From Candidatus Zixiibacteriota bacterium (GTDB lineage Bacteria; Zixibacteria; MSB-5A5; WJJR01), in the NCBI GenBank assembly GCA_036397555.1, contig DASWIS010000019.1:1-42450 (forward strand): a stretch of DNA of 42,450 nucleotides, read 5' to 3'. The translations under genes and the position numbers were made by a program. Of the stretch, positions 31,785 through 40,341 are shown in pieces (positions within the stretch are counted from its first letter, which is position 1; every line of letters starts with the position of its first letter). The notes beneath the pieces are model-generated. The model saw only the letters and a program-made list of their open reading frames with translations. It ran no database searches and was not told the DNA's origin.

Positions 31785-31823
31785 TCCTCTCTCCTCTGTT
31801 CGTTGTTTCGCTCAGCGGCGTGC

Positions 31824-31891
31824 GTCAGGAGCCTCGCGCCGACGACATAGTTTCTGAGTGAATCACCACGTGCGGACGCGGTGCTCCTGAC
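31824..31891. repeat. inverted repeat between capsid and decoration genes
   Basis: GTCAGGAGC (31824-31832) and GCTCCTGAC (31883-31891) are a perfect 9-bp pair with a 50-base loop, in a 139-base gap. Could alter relative expression of decoration and capsid genes, or be another mobile palindrome. Confidence 0.5.
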
Positions 31892-31923
31892 CTACGCGAG
31901 GTTTTTGACTTCGGCAGGAGCGC

Positions 31924-32346
31924 TCAATTCAACAGGATCGTGCACTCGGTGGTACCGTTGACGGCAAGAACTGTGCCGCGCGCGATGTTGCCGCCCGCCG
32001 GATCGTTGCCGCCGAGCGCGGGTGCCTGTTTAATCGTGCCCGATGCGCCGCACACGACACGGTTGCCGACTTCGGGGTAGGTCGTCGTGATCGGCAACGT
32101 GCAAACCCCGGCGATCTGCACCGTGGCCAGACGATCGCCGTCGTCGCCGTCTTCCAGCGTCAGATCGATCAGTTTGCCCAACAGTATGTCGCCGTCGCCG
32201 CCCGGACCGACCTCGTGATCGTCGGTGAGCGTCACCGCGTTGCCGATGTCGGCATCGGCCAGCGTGTCGGCGCCCGTGTCTTGCGCGACTTTGAATGTGG
32301 CGAAGACTTCGCCGATCGATTCCAGATTGTGATCGCGTACCGTCAT
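31924..32346 (-). CDS. capsid decoration / cement-like protein (DUF2190-like)
   Basis: The 140-residue product, with start ATG at 32346 and AGGAGGAG in front, begins MTVRDHNLESIGEVFATFKV and has the feature set of small decoration proteins: an initial ATFKVAQDTG segment, a beta core with VGPGGDGDILLGKLIDLTLE and a terminal GTVLAVNGTTECTILLN. DUF2190 capsid cement proteins lie directly before the major capsid gene in many siphophages and bind to its outer surface. The order protease, decoration, capsid is exactly as expected. No membrane segment is present. Confidence 0.7.
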   Translation of the reverse strand: MTVRDHNLESIGEVFATFKVAQDTGADTLADADIGNAVTLTDDHEVGPGGDGDILLGKLIDLTLEDGDDGDRLATVQIAGVCTLPITTTYPEVGNRVVCGASGTIKQAPALGGNDPAGGNIARGTVLAVNGTTECTILLN

Positions 32347-32431
32347 TCACTCCTCCTGGATTGTGCCCGATTCATCACTCTCTCTCTCTTTCCCGTGGAG
32401 ACGGCTGGTGTGAGATCGTATCGACCCACCC

Positions 32432-32734
32432 TCAATCCTTGTTTGCATGGGAATCCGACAATGCCACGCGTCGTGCGCGCGGGGCGAAGGCGCGCTCGAG
32501 CTGCTGTTCGAGTTGTTCGTCCAGGCCCCAAAGTTGATCCGCGTCATCGCCGATTTGCGTCAGGCGTTCGTCCAGCGCCGCCAGAGCGTCATCGTCGTCT
32601 GAGAGCTTCTGCAGCGCGCGAAATCGGCGTCGGATGCGCTCGCACAACAGCGATTTGATCGTGTTCCAGTTGTGCCCGGCATCAGGCCGCCCGGGTGATT
32701 GCGGAGCCGCACGACGATTGACCGAGGCACTCAC
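32432..32734 (-). CDS. small acidic helical protein, possible scaffold
   Basis: The 100-residue product starts at a GTG (32734) with GGAGG four bases upstream; the frame is open earlier but that part overlaps the preceding gene. The body is predicted helical and acidic with heptad-like leucines (LSDDDDALAALDERLTQIGD, DQLWGLDEQLEQQLERAF), a composition like phage scaffolding proteins. Its position between the membrane coiled-coil gene and the decoration gene suits that role, but this is an inference. No motif identifies it. Confidence 0.55.
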   Translation of the reverse strand: MSASVNRRAAPQSPGRPDAGHNWNTIKSLLCERIRRRFRALQKLSDDDDALAALDERLTQIGDDADQLWGLDEQLEQQLERAFAPRARRVALSDSHANKD

Positions 32735-32759
32735 GCTTCCTCCAACTTTTTTGAGTTCA

Positions 32760-33101
32760 TCAGGGGTTGCTCGATTTCCCTTCCAGCAGGACCTCAATGC
32801 GGGTCAGCCGCCGATCCATCGACGTTTCCAGCCGGAACAAATCGTCGCGGCTCGCCACGTCGGTGCGCAGAACCGTCTCGATGGCGACCAGGCGCCGATC
32901 CAGATCGGCGACCGAAACGCGGTCGGCCTTTTCGCTGACGGTCAGGCGAATGCCGTAGACGGTGGTGTAATAGGCCGTCAGCGCTCCGGCGAGCATCACC
33001 ACGATCGTCATGATGACCCGCATCACCGGCTGCGGAATCGGTCCGCCGCCGTGGCTACCGGCGACACGGCTCCCCGGCCGGACCACTGTTCGCGTGATCA
33101 T
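32760..33101 (-). CDS. small membrane coiled-coil protein (holin- or tether-like)
   Basis: The 113-residue product starts at an ATG (33101) overlapping the protease stop by 4 bases (ATGA). A basic N-terminus is followed by one transmembrane helix (VMRVIMTIVVMLAGALTAYY) and a coiled-coil C-terminus (DLDRRLVAIETVLRTDVASR..DDLFRLETSMDRRLTRIEVL). XhlA-type phage membrane proteins have a coiled-coil plus one helix, though usually in the reverse order. It could also tether particles to the membrane. Longer reading frames upstream are not needed. Confidence 0.6.
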   Translation of the reverse strand: MITRTVVRPGSRVAGSHGGGPIPQPVMRVIMTIVVMLAGALTAYYTTVYGIRLTVSEKADRVSVADLDRRLVAIETVLRTDVASRDDLFRLETSMDRRLTRIEVLLEGKSSNP

Positions 33102-34156
33102 GTCTGATAGAGGCGTGTGATGAGCCGGCCCGGCTCGTTGCGTTTGCTGCCGGATCGACATGCAGCACGACGCATGGGCCATCGCCCCGTCACCTCGCGA
33201 CGGCCCACGGTCGTGTACATCGCCCACATCAATCCGGCGGCGATGCCTATGGTTTGTTCGCCTTGAGCGGCGTCGGCCGATTCGAAATGGTCAGCCCGCC
33301 GCCATGATCCCTTCTGCTCGGTCAGACGCTCACCGACGGAAAACAATTCGCATGAATGGATTGTCAGTTCATCGCACACGGCGGGATCGGCGTTATCGCG
33401 CAATGCCAGCAGATAGTCAAACTTGCCGTCGCCGGTGCTCGACCGATCCAGAACGACGGCATGCGTTCCACACTGCGGCGCACGCGGCGAATCGGATTTG
33501 CAGAAGACCGGTGCGGCAAAGTGAGTTCCCGGCGTGGCGCCCCGATAGACCAGTGACGTTTCCAGCACGCGGGTGATCTGGCGGTATTCGTAATGAGCGG
33601 ATTGCGATTGCCCGGTCGCGTCGGCGTACTCGTGTCCGGGAATGTGATCGCACGTGCGGATGTCCTGCCCGCAAACCGAGCAGCGCGGCAAACGAAATTC
33701 AAAGCCGATCGACCCCTCCTTGACGATGCCGCTGTCGATGTCGGCCGCCAGGCGGTCACCGTGCGGACTGCGAAGCCAATAGAATGAAACTTCGATCCAC
33801 GATCGACCCTGTACGGCCGGGCGCGCATCGAAATTGCGGGCGACCGGAAGCCGCGTGCGGTCGTGTCCGATGAGCACCGGCGTATCGATCAACAGCGCAC
33901 AGAGGGGTCCATATTCTTCGACCGGGAAGCGGCCGCCGTGATCGTTGACCTCATCGGAGATCAGCCGCAGACTTCGGATATGAACGTCCTCGCTTCTTAA
34001 CAGAATGGGCGGCTTGATGCGTTGATTGATGAGAGCCATCAGCTCGCCGCATCGTGTCCGCTTCGACTCTTCGGCGGTTTTGACAAGTTCGGCTCGCCCC
34101 AACTGAAGCTGCCCCCGCAACATCACGCCGTTGCCTGCCGTGGTCTGTTCGATCAT
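33098..34156 (-). CDS. prohead-protease-like protein with a Cys/His insert
   Basis: The 352-residue product starts at an ATG (34156) with GGAGG six bases upstream. After a first helical part it reads DTPVLIGHDRTRLPVARNFD, IDSGIVKEGSIGFEF and then CSVCGQDIRTCDHIPGHEY, a pattern found in phage prohead maturation proteases: a catalytic His in GHD, a Ser in the GSIGF strand and a zinc-like CxxC...CxH insert. It also has LETSLVYRGATPGT. Such a protease cleaves the scaffold and the N-terminal arm of the capsid protein during assembly. It is the first gene of the capsid block. The catalytic residues are a proposal from spacing. Confidence 0.65.
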   Translation of the reverse strand: MIEQTTAGNGVMLRGQLQLGRAELVKTAEESKRTRCGELMALINQRIKPPILLRSEDVHIRSLRLISDEVNDHGGRFPVEEYGPLCALLIDTPVLIGHDRTRLPVARNFDARPAVQGRSWIEVSFYWLRSPHGDRLAADIDSGIVKEGSIGFEFRLPRCSVCGQDIRTCDHIPGHEYADATGQSQSAHYEYRQITRVLETSLVYRGATPGTHFAAPVFCKSDSPRAPQCGTHAVVLDRSSTGDGKFDYLLALRDNADPAVCDELTIHSCELFSVGERLTEQKGSWRRADHFESADAAQGEQTIGIAAGLMWAMYTTVGRREVTGRWPMRRAACRSGSKRNEPGRLITRLYQT

Positions 34157-34567
34157 CGACTGCCTCCACCCTACCCGGCAAGGGCCGATCACCCCCGGAG
34201 CGGGGACGCCGACAGATTCAAAGACAAATTGAAGACCACCGGTGGTAATGCCCTTATCCACTGACCGACAAAAGGTCGGCCGCGATAACTTAAAGCGTTA
34301 CTCGAAGCACCGGACGGCAACAGCGCAAAACGCCGCAACCGTGCTGCTCTCACTCTCGTCTGAATGTCGAGTCAGGCGCGCTTCTGCGTGGTGGAGGTTG
34401 AGCATTGATCGAGTTGGCTTGACGATGAGCTTCTTTTGAGTCAGTATAATCAACGCGTATCGGCACAAGGTCCGACGCGCGAGACCAAGACAACGATCCG
34501 CCGTTCGTCCGCCCTCACAAGACCGGACGATCGGCGGTCAACACCCCACTTTGTGGCAGGAGGGTCT
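34157..34567. other. 411-nt divergent intergenic region
   Basis: This stretch separates the capsid block (minus) from the T9SS-like gene (plus). The first 105 bases are open in the protease frame but have no start with a ribosome site. It contains a small hairpin (CCGAC-AAAAG-GTCGG, 34264-34278) and the plus-strand promoter candidate at 34419-34450. I find no convincing minus-strand promoter for the capsid block. Confidence 0.5.
34419..34450 (+). promoter_or_regulatory. candidate promoter for the T9SS-like gene
   Basis: A perfect TATAAT (34445-34450) has TTGACG (34419-34424) upstream, but with a 20-base spacer, longer than usual. The -10 alone is very good. Transcription would begin near 34457, giving a leader of about 110 nt. 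Confidence 0.45.
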
Positions 34568-35416
34568 ATGTTCAAGCGCACCATGCTTTGCACTGCCTTG
34601 GTCGTCTGTCTGTATCTGTCACCGGTTCAAGCGCAGTTCGGCATCGACGACGGCCCGCGCGGCAACTCCGGCGCCATCACGATGCGGATTGATGTCATGC
34701 CGGGCTGGTGCCCGAACTCCGTTTTCATGTCGCCCGTGTATGAAGTCTACACCGTGCGACCCGGGCGCGCGGTTGCGCCGGATTTGATTGCGGTGGCCGT
34801 TGCGGGAACGCCGACGTTGCAGGCCGCCGCCTATGATCCCACGACCGCGAATCTGGAAGGCGTTTCACCCTTGCGGTATGAATTCAGGGACATTATGGCC
34901 GCCGACGTTCCCGAAGGAGGTCCATGCGCCTGCCGACGGTCGATGCCCGATGGACTCGAAGACGTGGTCCTGTATTTCCCGCGCGGCGAGTTTGTCGCCG
35001 CGATGGAGCCGATTGTCGACACCGAGCGCCGGATGGTCCAACTGGACATGATGTACGGCGGATACATGCAGTCGGGCCTGGATTGTGTTCGCTTCTATAC
35101 ATCGGTCAAGACCATCAGCCCGGCCGCGGCGGAGCTGCCCGCTGTCGCCAATCTCGTCAACTATCCCAACCCGTTTAACGCCGAGACCGTGATCACGTTC
35201 GAACTGGGTACGCCGCAGGATGTGACACTCGACGTGTACGACGTGCTCGGGCGACATGTCGCGCGGCTCATGGACGGGCTGCAGGCCGCCGGAGTGCACT
35301 CAGTCGGCTGGGACGGCATCGCCGACAACGGCGCACCGCTCGGATCGGGAATGTACTTCTACCGTGTGCAGAGCCGGCAGTTCAGCGAAGTACGCAAGAT
35401 GATCCTGTTGCGATGA
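34568..35416 (+). CDS. secreted protein with T9SS/FlgD-like C-terminal domain
   Basis: The 282-residue product starts at an ATG with GGAGGG in front; upstream in-frame codons are leader. The signal peptide is FKRTMLCTALVVCLYLSPVQ with cleavage after AQA-like residues. The body contains cysteines, including the CACRRSM stretch, and a beta core. The last 90 residues are the classical C-terminal domain: NYPNPFNAETVITFELG, VTLDVYDVLGRHVARLMDG, WDGIADNGAPLGSGMYFYRV and ending KMILLR. This domain directs secretion through the type IX system in Bacteroidetes and relatives (or is a FlgD-Ig-like anchor). The body itself is not recognised. It reads divergently from the capsid block. Confidence 0.82.
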   Translation: MFKRTMLCTALVVCLYLSPVQAQFGIDDGPRGNSGAITMRIDVMPGWCPNSVFMSPVYEVYTVRPGRAVAPDLIAVAVAGTPTLQAAAYDPTTANLEGVSPLRYEFRDIMAADVPEGGPCACRRSMPDGLEDVVLYFPRGEFVAAMEPIVDTERRMVQLDMMYGGYMQSGLDCVRFYTSVKTISPAAAELPAVANLVNYPNPFNAETVITFELGTPQDVTLDVYDVLGRHVARLMDGLQAAGVHSVGWDGIADNGAPLGSGMYFYRVQSRQFSEVRKMILLR

Positions 35417-35653
35417 GACGTTCTCGGGATCGGTGCACGTGAGGTCGCCAAATTGCCGGCGACCGAGGGTCTTTGGGCCGTCCTGCTGCGCGGGGCGGCC
35501 CTGCTGGTTTTGCGCGAACCGCTCTCAGAATGGAAGTGCCGGGCGCAATTCACTGTGGAGAGCGGGCGGACTGCGGACACCGGCGAGGACGCCCGGTGCT
35601 CACAGTCAATTCAACTTCCGATTGCTCGGAATGCCCGCGAATCGCCCGGTGGT

Positions 35654-37324
35654 TCAACGGCGGCGCTTGCGGCCGTCCGTCAGCTCAGCCGCGTACTCGA
35701 GCGTCCTTTCGGTGATCCGATCACCGGCCACCATGCGCGCCAACTCGCCGATTCGCTCTTCTCCACGTAGAAGACGCAGGCGGACTTTGGAGCGACCCCG
35801 CACGGTTTGCTTTGAAATTTGCACGTGCGAATCGGCGGGCGCGGCCATCTGTTGCAGGTGGCTGACCAAAAAGACCTGGGCATGCTTCGAGAGATCCGCA
35901 ATGCGCGATGCCACTTTGTGCGCCGTTTCGCCGCCGATTCCAGAGTCGATTTCGTCAAAGACGTACAGCCGATTGTCGTGCGGGCCCCCGGTGATCGTCT
36001 TGAAAGCGAGCAACAGACGCGACAACTCGCCGCCGGAGGCGATCTTGTCCAAGGGCTTGAATCCCTCGGCGGGGTTCGCCTCGAAGAGAAACCGGATGCG
36101 CTCGGCGCCATTCGGTCCGATCGCATCAGTCCCGTCAATAACTGTTGGGGCCATCTCGACCTGGATGCGCGCCCCCGACATGCCCAATGTCGACAGCAGG
36201 GCATCGACCTTCTTCTCCAGTGTCGGCGCCGCGTGACGCCGCTGTGCGCTCAACGCGGATGCCAAAGCGGTGAGCTGCCCCTGCAATTGTCCGACTGCGT
36301 CGCTCAGTTTCCTGACACGCACTTCCAGATCACCCGCTGATTGTTCCTCGGTTTGCAATTCGTCCAGGCGCGCGAGAATGGCTGCGCCGGTGGCGCCGTA
36401 TTTGGACTTCAGACGATGCAACAGCGCCAGGCGCGATTCGATCCGGTCCAACTGTCCGGGGTCGAACTCCAGCGATTGCCGATAGTCCGCAAGCGAACGC
36501 GTGGAATCGGCGACGGCCTCCTGTGCAGCGTTCAATTGTTCGGCGATCTTGCTCCAGCGCTCATCGAGCTCGGCCAGCCGTCCGGCATCGCGCACCAGCC
36601 GCGCGATGATGTCCGACACCGAGCCATCGGTCTCACTCAACGCCGAGAGCGCACGTTCGGCGCCCTCGATCAGGCGATGGCCATGGCGTAAGATCGAACG
36701 CTCAGAGACAAGCCGTTCCTCTTCGTCGGCGACGATGGCGGCGGCCCTGATCTCATCGATCTGGAAACGGCGGAGCTCCTCGCGGCTGCACTCAGATTCC
36801 CATGCGGCGGTCGCCTCCGTCAGACGCCGTCGTGCGTCGGACAATTCGGCATGGACGTCGGCGACCGACGAGGACAGTTCGACGCAGCCCCCGAAGCGAT
36901 CAAGCAGCTCGGCATGACGGTCGGAATCGAGCAATAGCTGCTGCTGATGCTGGCCGCACAAATCGGCCAAGGATTCGCCCAGTGCGCGCAACTCCGTCTG
37001 CCTGAGCTGCCGCTCGCCGACAAACGCGCGTGTCGTTCCCGACTGCGCCAGTTCGCGGCGCAGCCACAACGATCCGGTCGGCAGCGACAGCGTCGCGGCG
37101 ACGGCGGAATCGATGGCATCGAATTCCGCTTCGACCATCGCTTCCCGCGCACCGGTGCGCACCATCTCCGACACGACACGTCCGCCCAGCAGAAAACGGA
37201 TCGCCTCGACAATGACTGTCTTGCCAGCGCCCGTTTCGCCGGTGAATACCGTCAGCCCCGGCGCGGCGTCGAACTCCAGATCATCGACGATGGCGAAGTT
37301 GCGGATGCGCAGACGGGTCAGCAT
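35654..37324 (-). CDS. recN: DNA repair protein RecN
   Basis: The 556-residue SMC-like ATPase helps repair double-strand breaks. The N-terminal Walker A is in VFTGETGAGKTVIVEAI (K35), the middle is a long coiled coil, and the C-terminal half holds the signature KIASGGELSRLLLAF and Walker B LYVFDEIDSGIGGETA. The length is the family's norm (about 550). The ATG at 37324 gives the usual MLTRLRIRNFAIVDDLEFDA start. A small membrane protein lies 43 bases upstream on the same strand. The short 35417-35653 gap downstream holds no supported gene. Confidence 0.97.
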   Translation of the reverse strand: MLTRLRIRNFAIVDDLEFDAAPGLTVFTGETGAGKTVIVEAIRFLLGGRVVSEMVRTGAREAMVEAEFDAIDSAVAATLSLPTGSLWLRRELAQSGTTRAFVGERQLRQTELRALGESLADLCGQHQQQLLLDSDRHAELLDRFGGCVELSSSVADVHAELSDARRRLTEATAAWESECSREELRRFQIDEIRAAAIVADEEERLVSERSILRHGHRLIEGAERALSALSETDGSVSDIIARLVRDAGRLAELDERWSKIAEQLNAAQEAVADSTRSLADYRQSLEFDPGQLDRIESRLALLHRLKSKYGATGAAILARLDELQTEEQSAGDLEVRVRKLSDAVGQLQGQLTALASALSAQRRHAAPTLEKKVDALLSTLGMSGARIQVEMAPTVIDGTDAIGPNGAERIRFLFEANPAEGFKPLDKIASGGELSRLLLAFKTITGGPHDNRLYVFDEIDSGIGGETAHKVASRIADLSKHAQVFLVSHLQQMAAPADSHVQISKQTVRGRSKVRLRLLRGEERIGELARMVAGDRITERTLEYAAELTDGRKRRR

Positions 37325-37367
37325 CGAAGTGACATCGGATCAAGGTCCCGGAACAACCGTCACACAC

Positions 37368-37838
37368 TCACAGCGGACGCAGCAGCGCCAGGCAGATGGC
37401 GCACAACAGCGAGATCACGCCCGCCGCCCACAACCCGATCGCCCAGTACAGGTCCTCGATCTTGCGGCGCGTGATCCGTTCGATGGCGCGGCGCGACGAG
37501 TCCGGCGAGTTGGCGAAGTATCGGTACCGTCGCACCAGCAGCACACGCAACGCCCAGAGGCCGGATAATGCCCACCAGATCATCGGCGACAACCACATGA
37601 TGACGCGGGCAGCGGTCGCGCCGGACAAGGCCAGGGGGCCGAAGATCAATCCCAAGACGACTGCCAGCCATCCGAGAACAGACCACGCGAGCACTCCCAA
37701 TGCGGCGACTTCGGCGGAGCGCATGACGCCGGTACGGATCTGACGCATCGCCTCAAGCCAGTACAGATCGTCCTGCGTGGGCACCGACGCCGGTTTGGTG
37801 TGGCCGCTGGAAACGGTACTGACGGTTTCAAGGGACAT
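37368..37838 (-). CDS. small membrane protein of unknown function
   Basis: The product has about 156 residues from the ATG at 37838. A soluble N-terminal region (MSLETVSTVSSGHTKPASVP) precedes hydrophobic segments EVAALGVLAWSVLGWLAVVL, ARVIMWLSPMIWWALSGLWA and WAAGVISLLCAICLALLRPL. A basic loop (RRYRYFANSPDSSRRAIERI) lies between the second and third. I recognise no family. No Shine-Dalgarno is obvious; translation may depend on the zinc-ribbon gene whose stop is 8 bases upstream. It is followed by recN. Confidence 0.65.
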   Translation of the reverse strand: MSLETVSTVSSGHTKPASVPTQDDLYWLEAMRQIRTGVMRSAEVAALGVLAWSVLGWLAVVLGLIFGPLALSGATAARVIMWLSPMIWWALSGLWALRVLLVRRYRYFANSPDSSRRAIERITRRKIEDLYWAIGLWAAGVISLLCAICLALLRPL

Positions 37839-37846
37839 GGGGACGC

Positions 37847-38035
37847 TCAGGGCCGAATGACGATTTGGCGGTGGCAGTGCGTGCACTCCACCAACAGCCG
37901 TTTGGGAAGGTCGAGTTTTAAGTTTTGACGCCCGTCGATGGAGCGCAACAGATCGGTTTCCCCCGCTTCCAGTTCGGCGTGCAGATCAATGTTACAGGTC
38001 TTGCCGCAATGCGGGCAGGAATACAGTTCAATCAC
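37847..38035 (-). CDS. small zinc-ribbon protein
   Basis: The 62-residue product has two CxxC knuckles, CPHCGKTC near residue 7 and CTHCHRQI near 51, separated by about 40 residues, forming one zinc ribbon. GTG at 38035 has GGAGG eight bases upstream. The middle is acidic with a repeat of LDLPKRL-like residues. Such proteins often bind nucleic acid or act as adaptors. The function is not known. It is likely translated together with the membrane protein that follows. Confidence 0.75.
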   Translation of the reverse strand: MIELYSCPHCGKTCNIDLHAELEAGETDLLRSIDGRQNLKLDLPKRLLVECTHCHRQIVIRP

Positions 38036-38126
38036 CCAGGCAACCTCCGGCCGTCACGGACTGATTCTATCGCGACCGGGACGGTTGCACAATGACAAAC
38101 ATCGGCAGGACAATCGGTCGCGGGCG

Positions 38127-40232
38127 TTACGAGCAGGGGTCGCAGTAGGCCGCTTCCGGCGTCGCCGATCGGAAGGCCACATCGATGATGCCGATGACGT
38201 CGAACACGTTGGTCACGCCGTCGCAGGTCACATCGGTCATTTCCCGGGGACACAGGGGATTGGGGTCAGGCGATGCGGGCTGGCTGCGGAAGGCGACATC
38301 GACGGCGGCGACGACGTCGAATACGTTGATGGTGCCCTCACACTGCGCAGGGTCGCCATGGCAGTCGCAGACACAGTCGCAGGCGTCGCCGACGCTGTTG
38401 CCGTTGAGGTCTTCCTGGCCGGGGTTGTAAACCGTGGGGCAGTTGTCGCAGACGTCGCCGATTCCGTCGGCATCCCCGTCAGTCTGCGAGACATTCGCGT
38501 CGTCGGGACAATTGTCGCAGGCGTCGCCACGGGTGTCGCCGTCGGAGTCGGTCTGCGCTGGGTTGGATACGGAAGGACAGTTATCGCAGGGATTGCTGAC
38601 GCCATCGGCGTCGAGATCGTCGCCACGCGCCGCGATCACCCCTTCGAATCCGTTGACCAGACCGTGGCCGAACGATTCATCCCAACCGGCGGGCCCCAAG
38701 TCGAGCGCCGAACACATCAGGATTTCATGAGCCTCATCGGCAGTCAGCGCCGGATTTTCAGAGAAAATCAGGGCCGCCACGCCGGCCGCATACGGTGATG
38801 CCGCCGAGGTGCCGCCAAACCATGTGTAATCCGTTCCGGAATACCCCACCGAGCCGGTGCGGTCAGTCGTGCGAATGCTGGTCCCCGGCGCGCAGATATC
38901 GATCGAGTTGCCGTAGTTGCTGAAGCTGGCGAGGTTACCTGATGGTGTGATCGCGGAGACCGCCAGGACATACGGGTCGTTGGCGGGATACCCCACATAG
39001 GGAAGCGCGGAATTGCCTGCCGCCGCGATATGGACCATGCCATCCTCGTGGGTCTGTCGATACTTGGCCTCCAGCGCCAGGGAGTTTGGGCCGGTGTAGC
39101 TGTGATTGGTGACCCGGACGCCCATCGCCTCGGCGAATGTCAATCCGTTGAGAATCCACACCGCCTCGGCGGTGCCGAAATTGGAACAGGGAACATCGGT
39201 GATGAATATCCGAATCGGCACCACCGGAGAGGCCGGCGAAACGCCGACCACGCCCAGCGAATTGTTGATGACGGCCGCAATGCATCCCGCCACCGAAGTG
39301 CCGTGGTGATCGCACGAGTTGACCGGACTGCCGTCGAGGAAATCATCGTTGTCGGAGGCAAAATTGTATCCGGGAATCGTGTTCAAATCGGGATGGTCAA
39401 GCTGCACACCGGCATCGAACACCGCGACGATGACGCCCGGCGAACCGGTCGTAATGCCCCATGCCTGCTCGCAATCCAGGTCGACATCGGGCGTGCCGCC
39501 GAACTGCCCGTAGTTGAACATACCCCACAAGTTGCCCCACTCCGGGTCATTGGGGATCAGATCGTCTTCGGCATCCGACAAATCGACGGAGAACTGGTAG
39601 TTTGGTTCGGCCCATTCGATTCGGGGATCGAGCGCCAGGTTGTTGGCTTGCTGAAGGACGTCGAAGCCGCTTTTGGACAGGCCGCGGAGACGGTACGCGC
39701 CATCCAATTCGGCCAAATCCGATTCCACGATTTGCCAATCAGGCGCCAGCGCCTGAAGAAGGCCCATGGCGTCCTGACGGTGGTCCTTCGCGATCCGCAC
39801 CAGAAGGTCCGGCGTGATGATCAGCCAATGCTTCGGTGTGGCGCCCCACTGGAAGACGGGGGACACGAAGGCGATATCCGGTTCCGATGCGAGCACGGTC
39901 AGACTGTGATTCAACTCGGTCGCCTCGCCGCCGCCCTGAGACACATCAAGCAATTGCCAGCTTCGTACCCCCGTGGAAACCGATTCCTTGATGTCCAATC
40001 CGCCGGCGGCTTTGGCTTGCTCCTGTCGGGCGGTCTGAACGCCCTCGCGAAACACGACCGCGAGACGGTCCCGCTGCAGCGTCAATTCCTCGCGCTGCCC
40101 GTCGATGATCCGCCAGGTCGGAAGACGTGGATCGTGCAGGGCGGCTTTGGCGTGTTCATCGGGCGCGTGAACCGCCAGGCAAAGTGCGGCCACGATGCTG
40201 ACGCCGCCGAACGCTCTGAGAGCACGATACAT
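38127..40232 (-). CDS. secreted subtilisin-like serine protease with TSP3 and dockerin-like C-terminus
   Basis: The 701-residue product has a signal peptide (residues 1-30) and a propeptide-like region (to about 230). The S8 catalytic domain (about 250-530) has Asp273 in VAVFDAGVQLDH, His310 in HHGTSVAG, the oxyanion Asn407 in AAGNS and Ser476 in FGGTSAASP, all intact. Then come thrombospondin type 3-like calcium repeats (about 538-620), with units such as DSDGDTRGDACDNCP. Last is the same Cys-rich dockerin-like module as in the gene at 5763: CDCHGDPAQC...NVFDVVAAVDVAFRS and TDVTCDG..NVFDVIGIIDVAFRS, closed by CDPCS. It is predicted to be exported and bound to a surface partner through that module. 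Proteolytic substrates are unknown. Confidence 0.94.
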   Translation of the reverse strand: MYRALRAFGGVSIVAALCLAVHAPDEHAKAALHDPRLPTWRIIDGQREELTLQRDRLAVVFREGVQTARQEQAKAAGGLDIKESVSTGVRSWQLLDVSQGGGEATELNHSLTVLASEPDIAFVSPVFQWGATPKHWLIITPDLLVRIAKDHRQDAMGLLQALAPDWQIVESDLAELDGAYRLRGLSKSGFDVLQQANNLALDPRIEWAEPNYQFSVDLSDAEDDLIPNDPEWGNLWGMFNYGQFGGTPDVDLDCEQAWGITTGSPGVIVAVFDAGVQLDHPDLNTIPGYNFASDNDDFLDGSPVNSCDHHGTSVAGCIAAVINNSLGVVGVSPASPVVPIRIFITDVPCSNFGTAEAVWILNGLTFAEAMGVRVTNHSYTGPNSLALEAKYRQTHEDGMVHIAAAGNSALPYVGYPANDPYVLAVSAITPSGNLASFSNYGNSIDICAPGTSIRTTDRTGSVGYSGTDYTWFGGTSAASPYAAGVAALIFSENPALTADEAHEILMCSALDLGPAGWDESFGHGLVNGFEGVIAARGDDLDADGVSNPCDNCPSVSNPAQTDSDGDTRGDACDNCPDDANVSQTDGDADGIGDVCDNCPTVYNPGQEDLNGNSVGDACDCVCDCHGDPAQCEGTINVFDVVAAVDVAFRSQPASPDPNPLCPREMTDVTCDGVTNVFDVIGIIDVAFRSATPEAAYCDPCS

Positions 40233-40341
40233 TCGATTCTCCCGGTGGGGCAGGACCGTGTTACATTCGCCTTCTGGATGAACGGACGGGGCGATTCAAC
40301 TCTCTGACACCCGGTGTCCGAAGAACGACCGACATCCCAAT

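Larger units (their letters stand above)
25269..34156 (-). mobile_element. capsid-gene island of eleven co-directional genes
   Basis: In order of transcription: protease-like (34156), membrane coiled-coil, small acidic helical, decoration-like, major capsid, beta-propeller-like, duplicated-beta structural, small beta, small helical, secreted beta and signal-peptide Ig-like protein (ends 25269). Several starts overlap the previous stop by 4 bases, and most have good ribosome sites. All frames are intact. Upstream lies a divergent secreted-protein gene; downstream lie a long inverted repeat and the NYN gene. No terminase, portal, tape-measure, integrase, lysis or replication gene is present. 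Base composition looks like its neighbours. Confidence 0.7.

Noticed and set aside
25269-34156. Complete active prophage
   Set aside because: No integrase, terminase, portal, tail, lysis or replication genes were found among the readable products, so a full phage is not supported.
35433-36236. 267-codon plus-strand frame
   Set aside because: Antisense to recN with atypical composition.
39030-40307. 425-codon plus-strand frame opposite the subtilase
   Set aside because: Antisense shadow; the minus-strand gene has intact catalytic motifs and a signal peptide.
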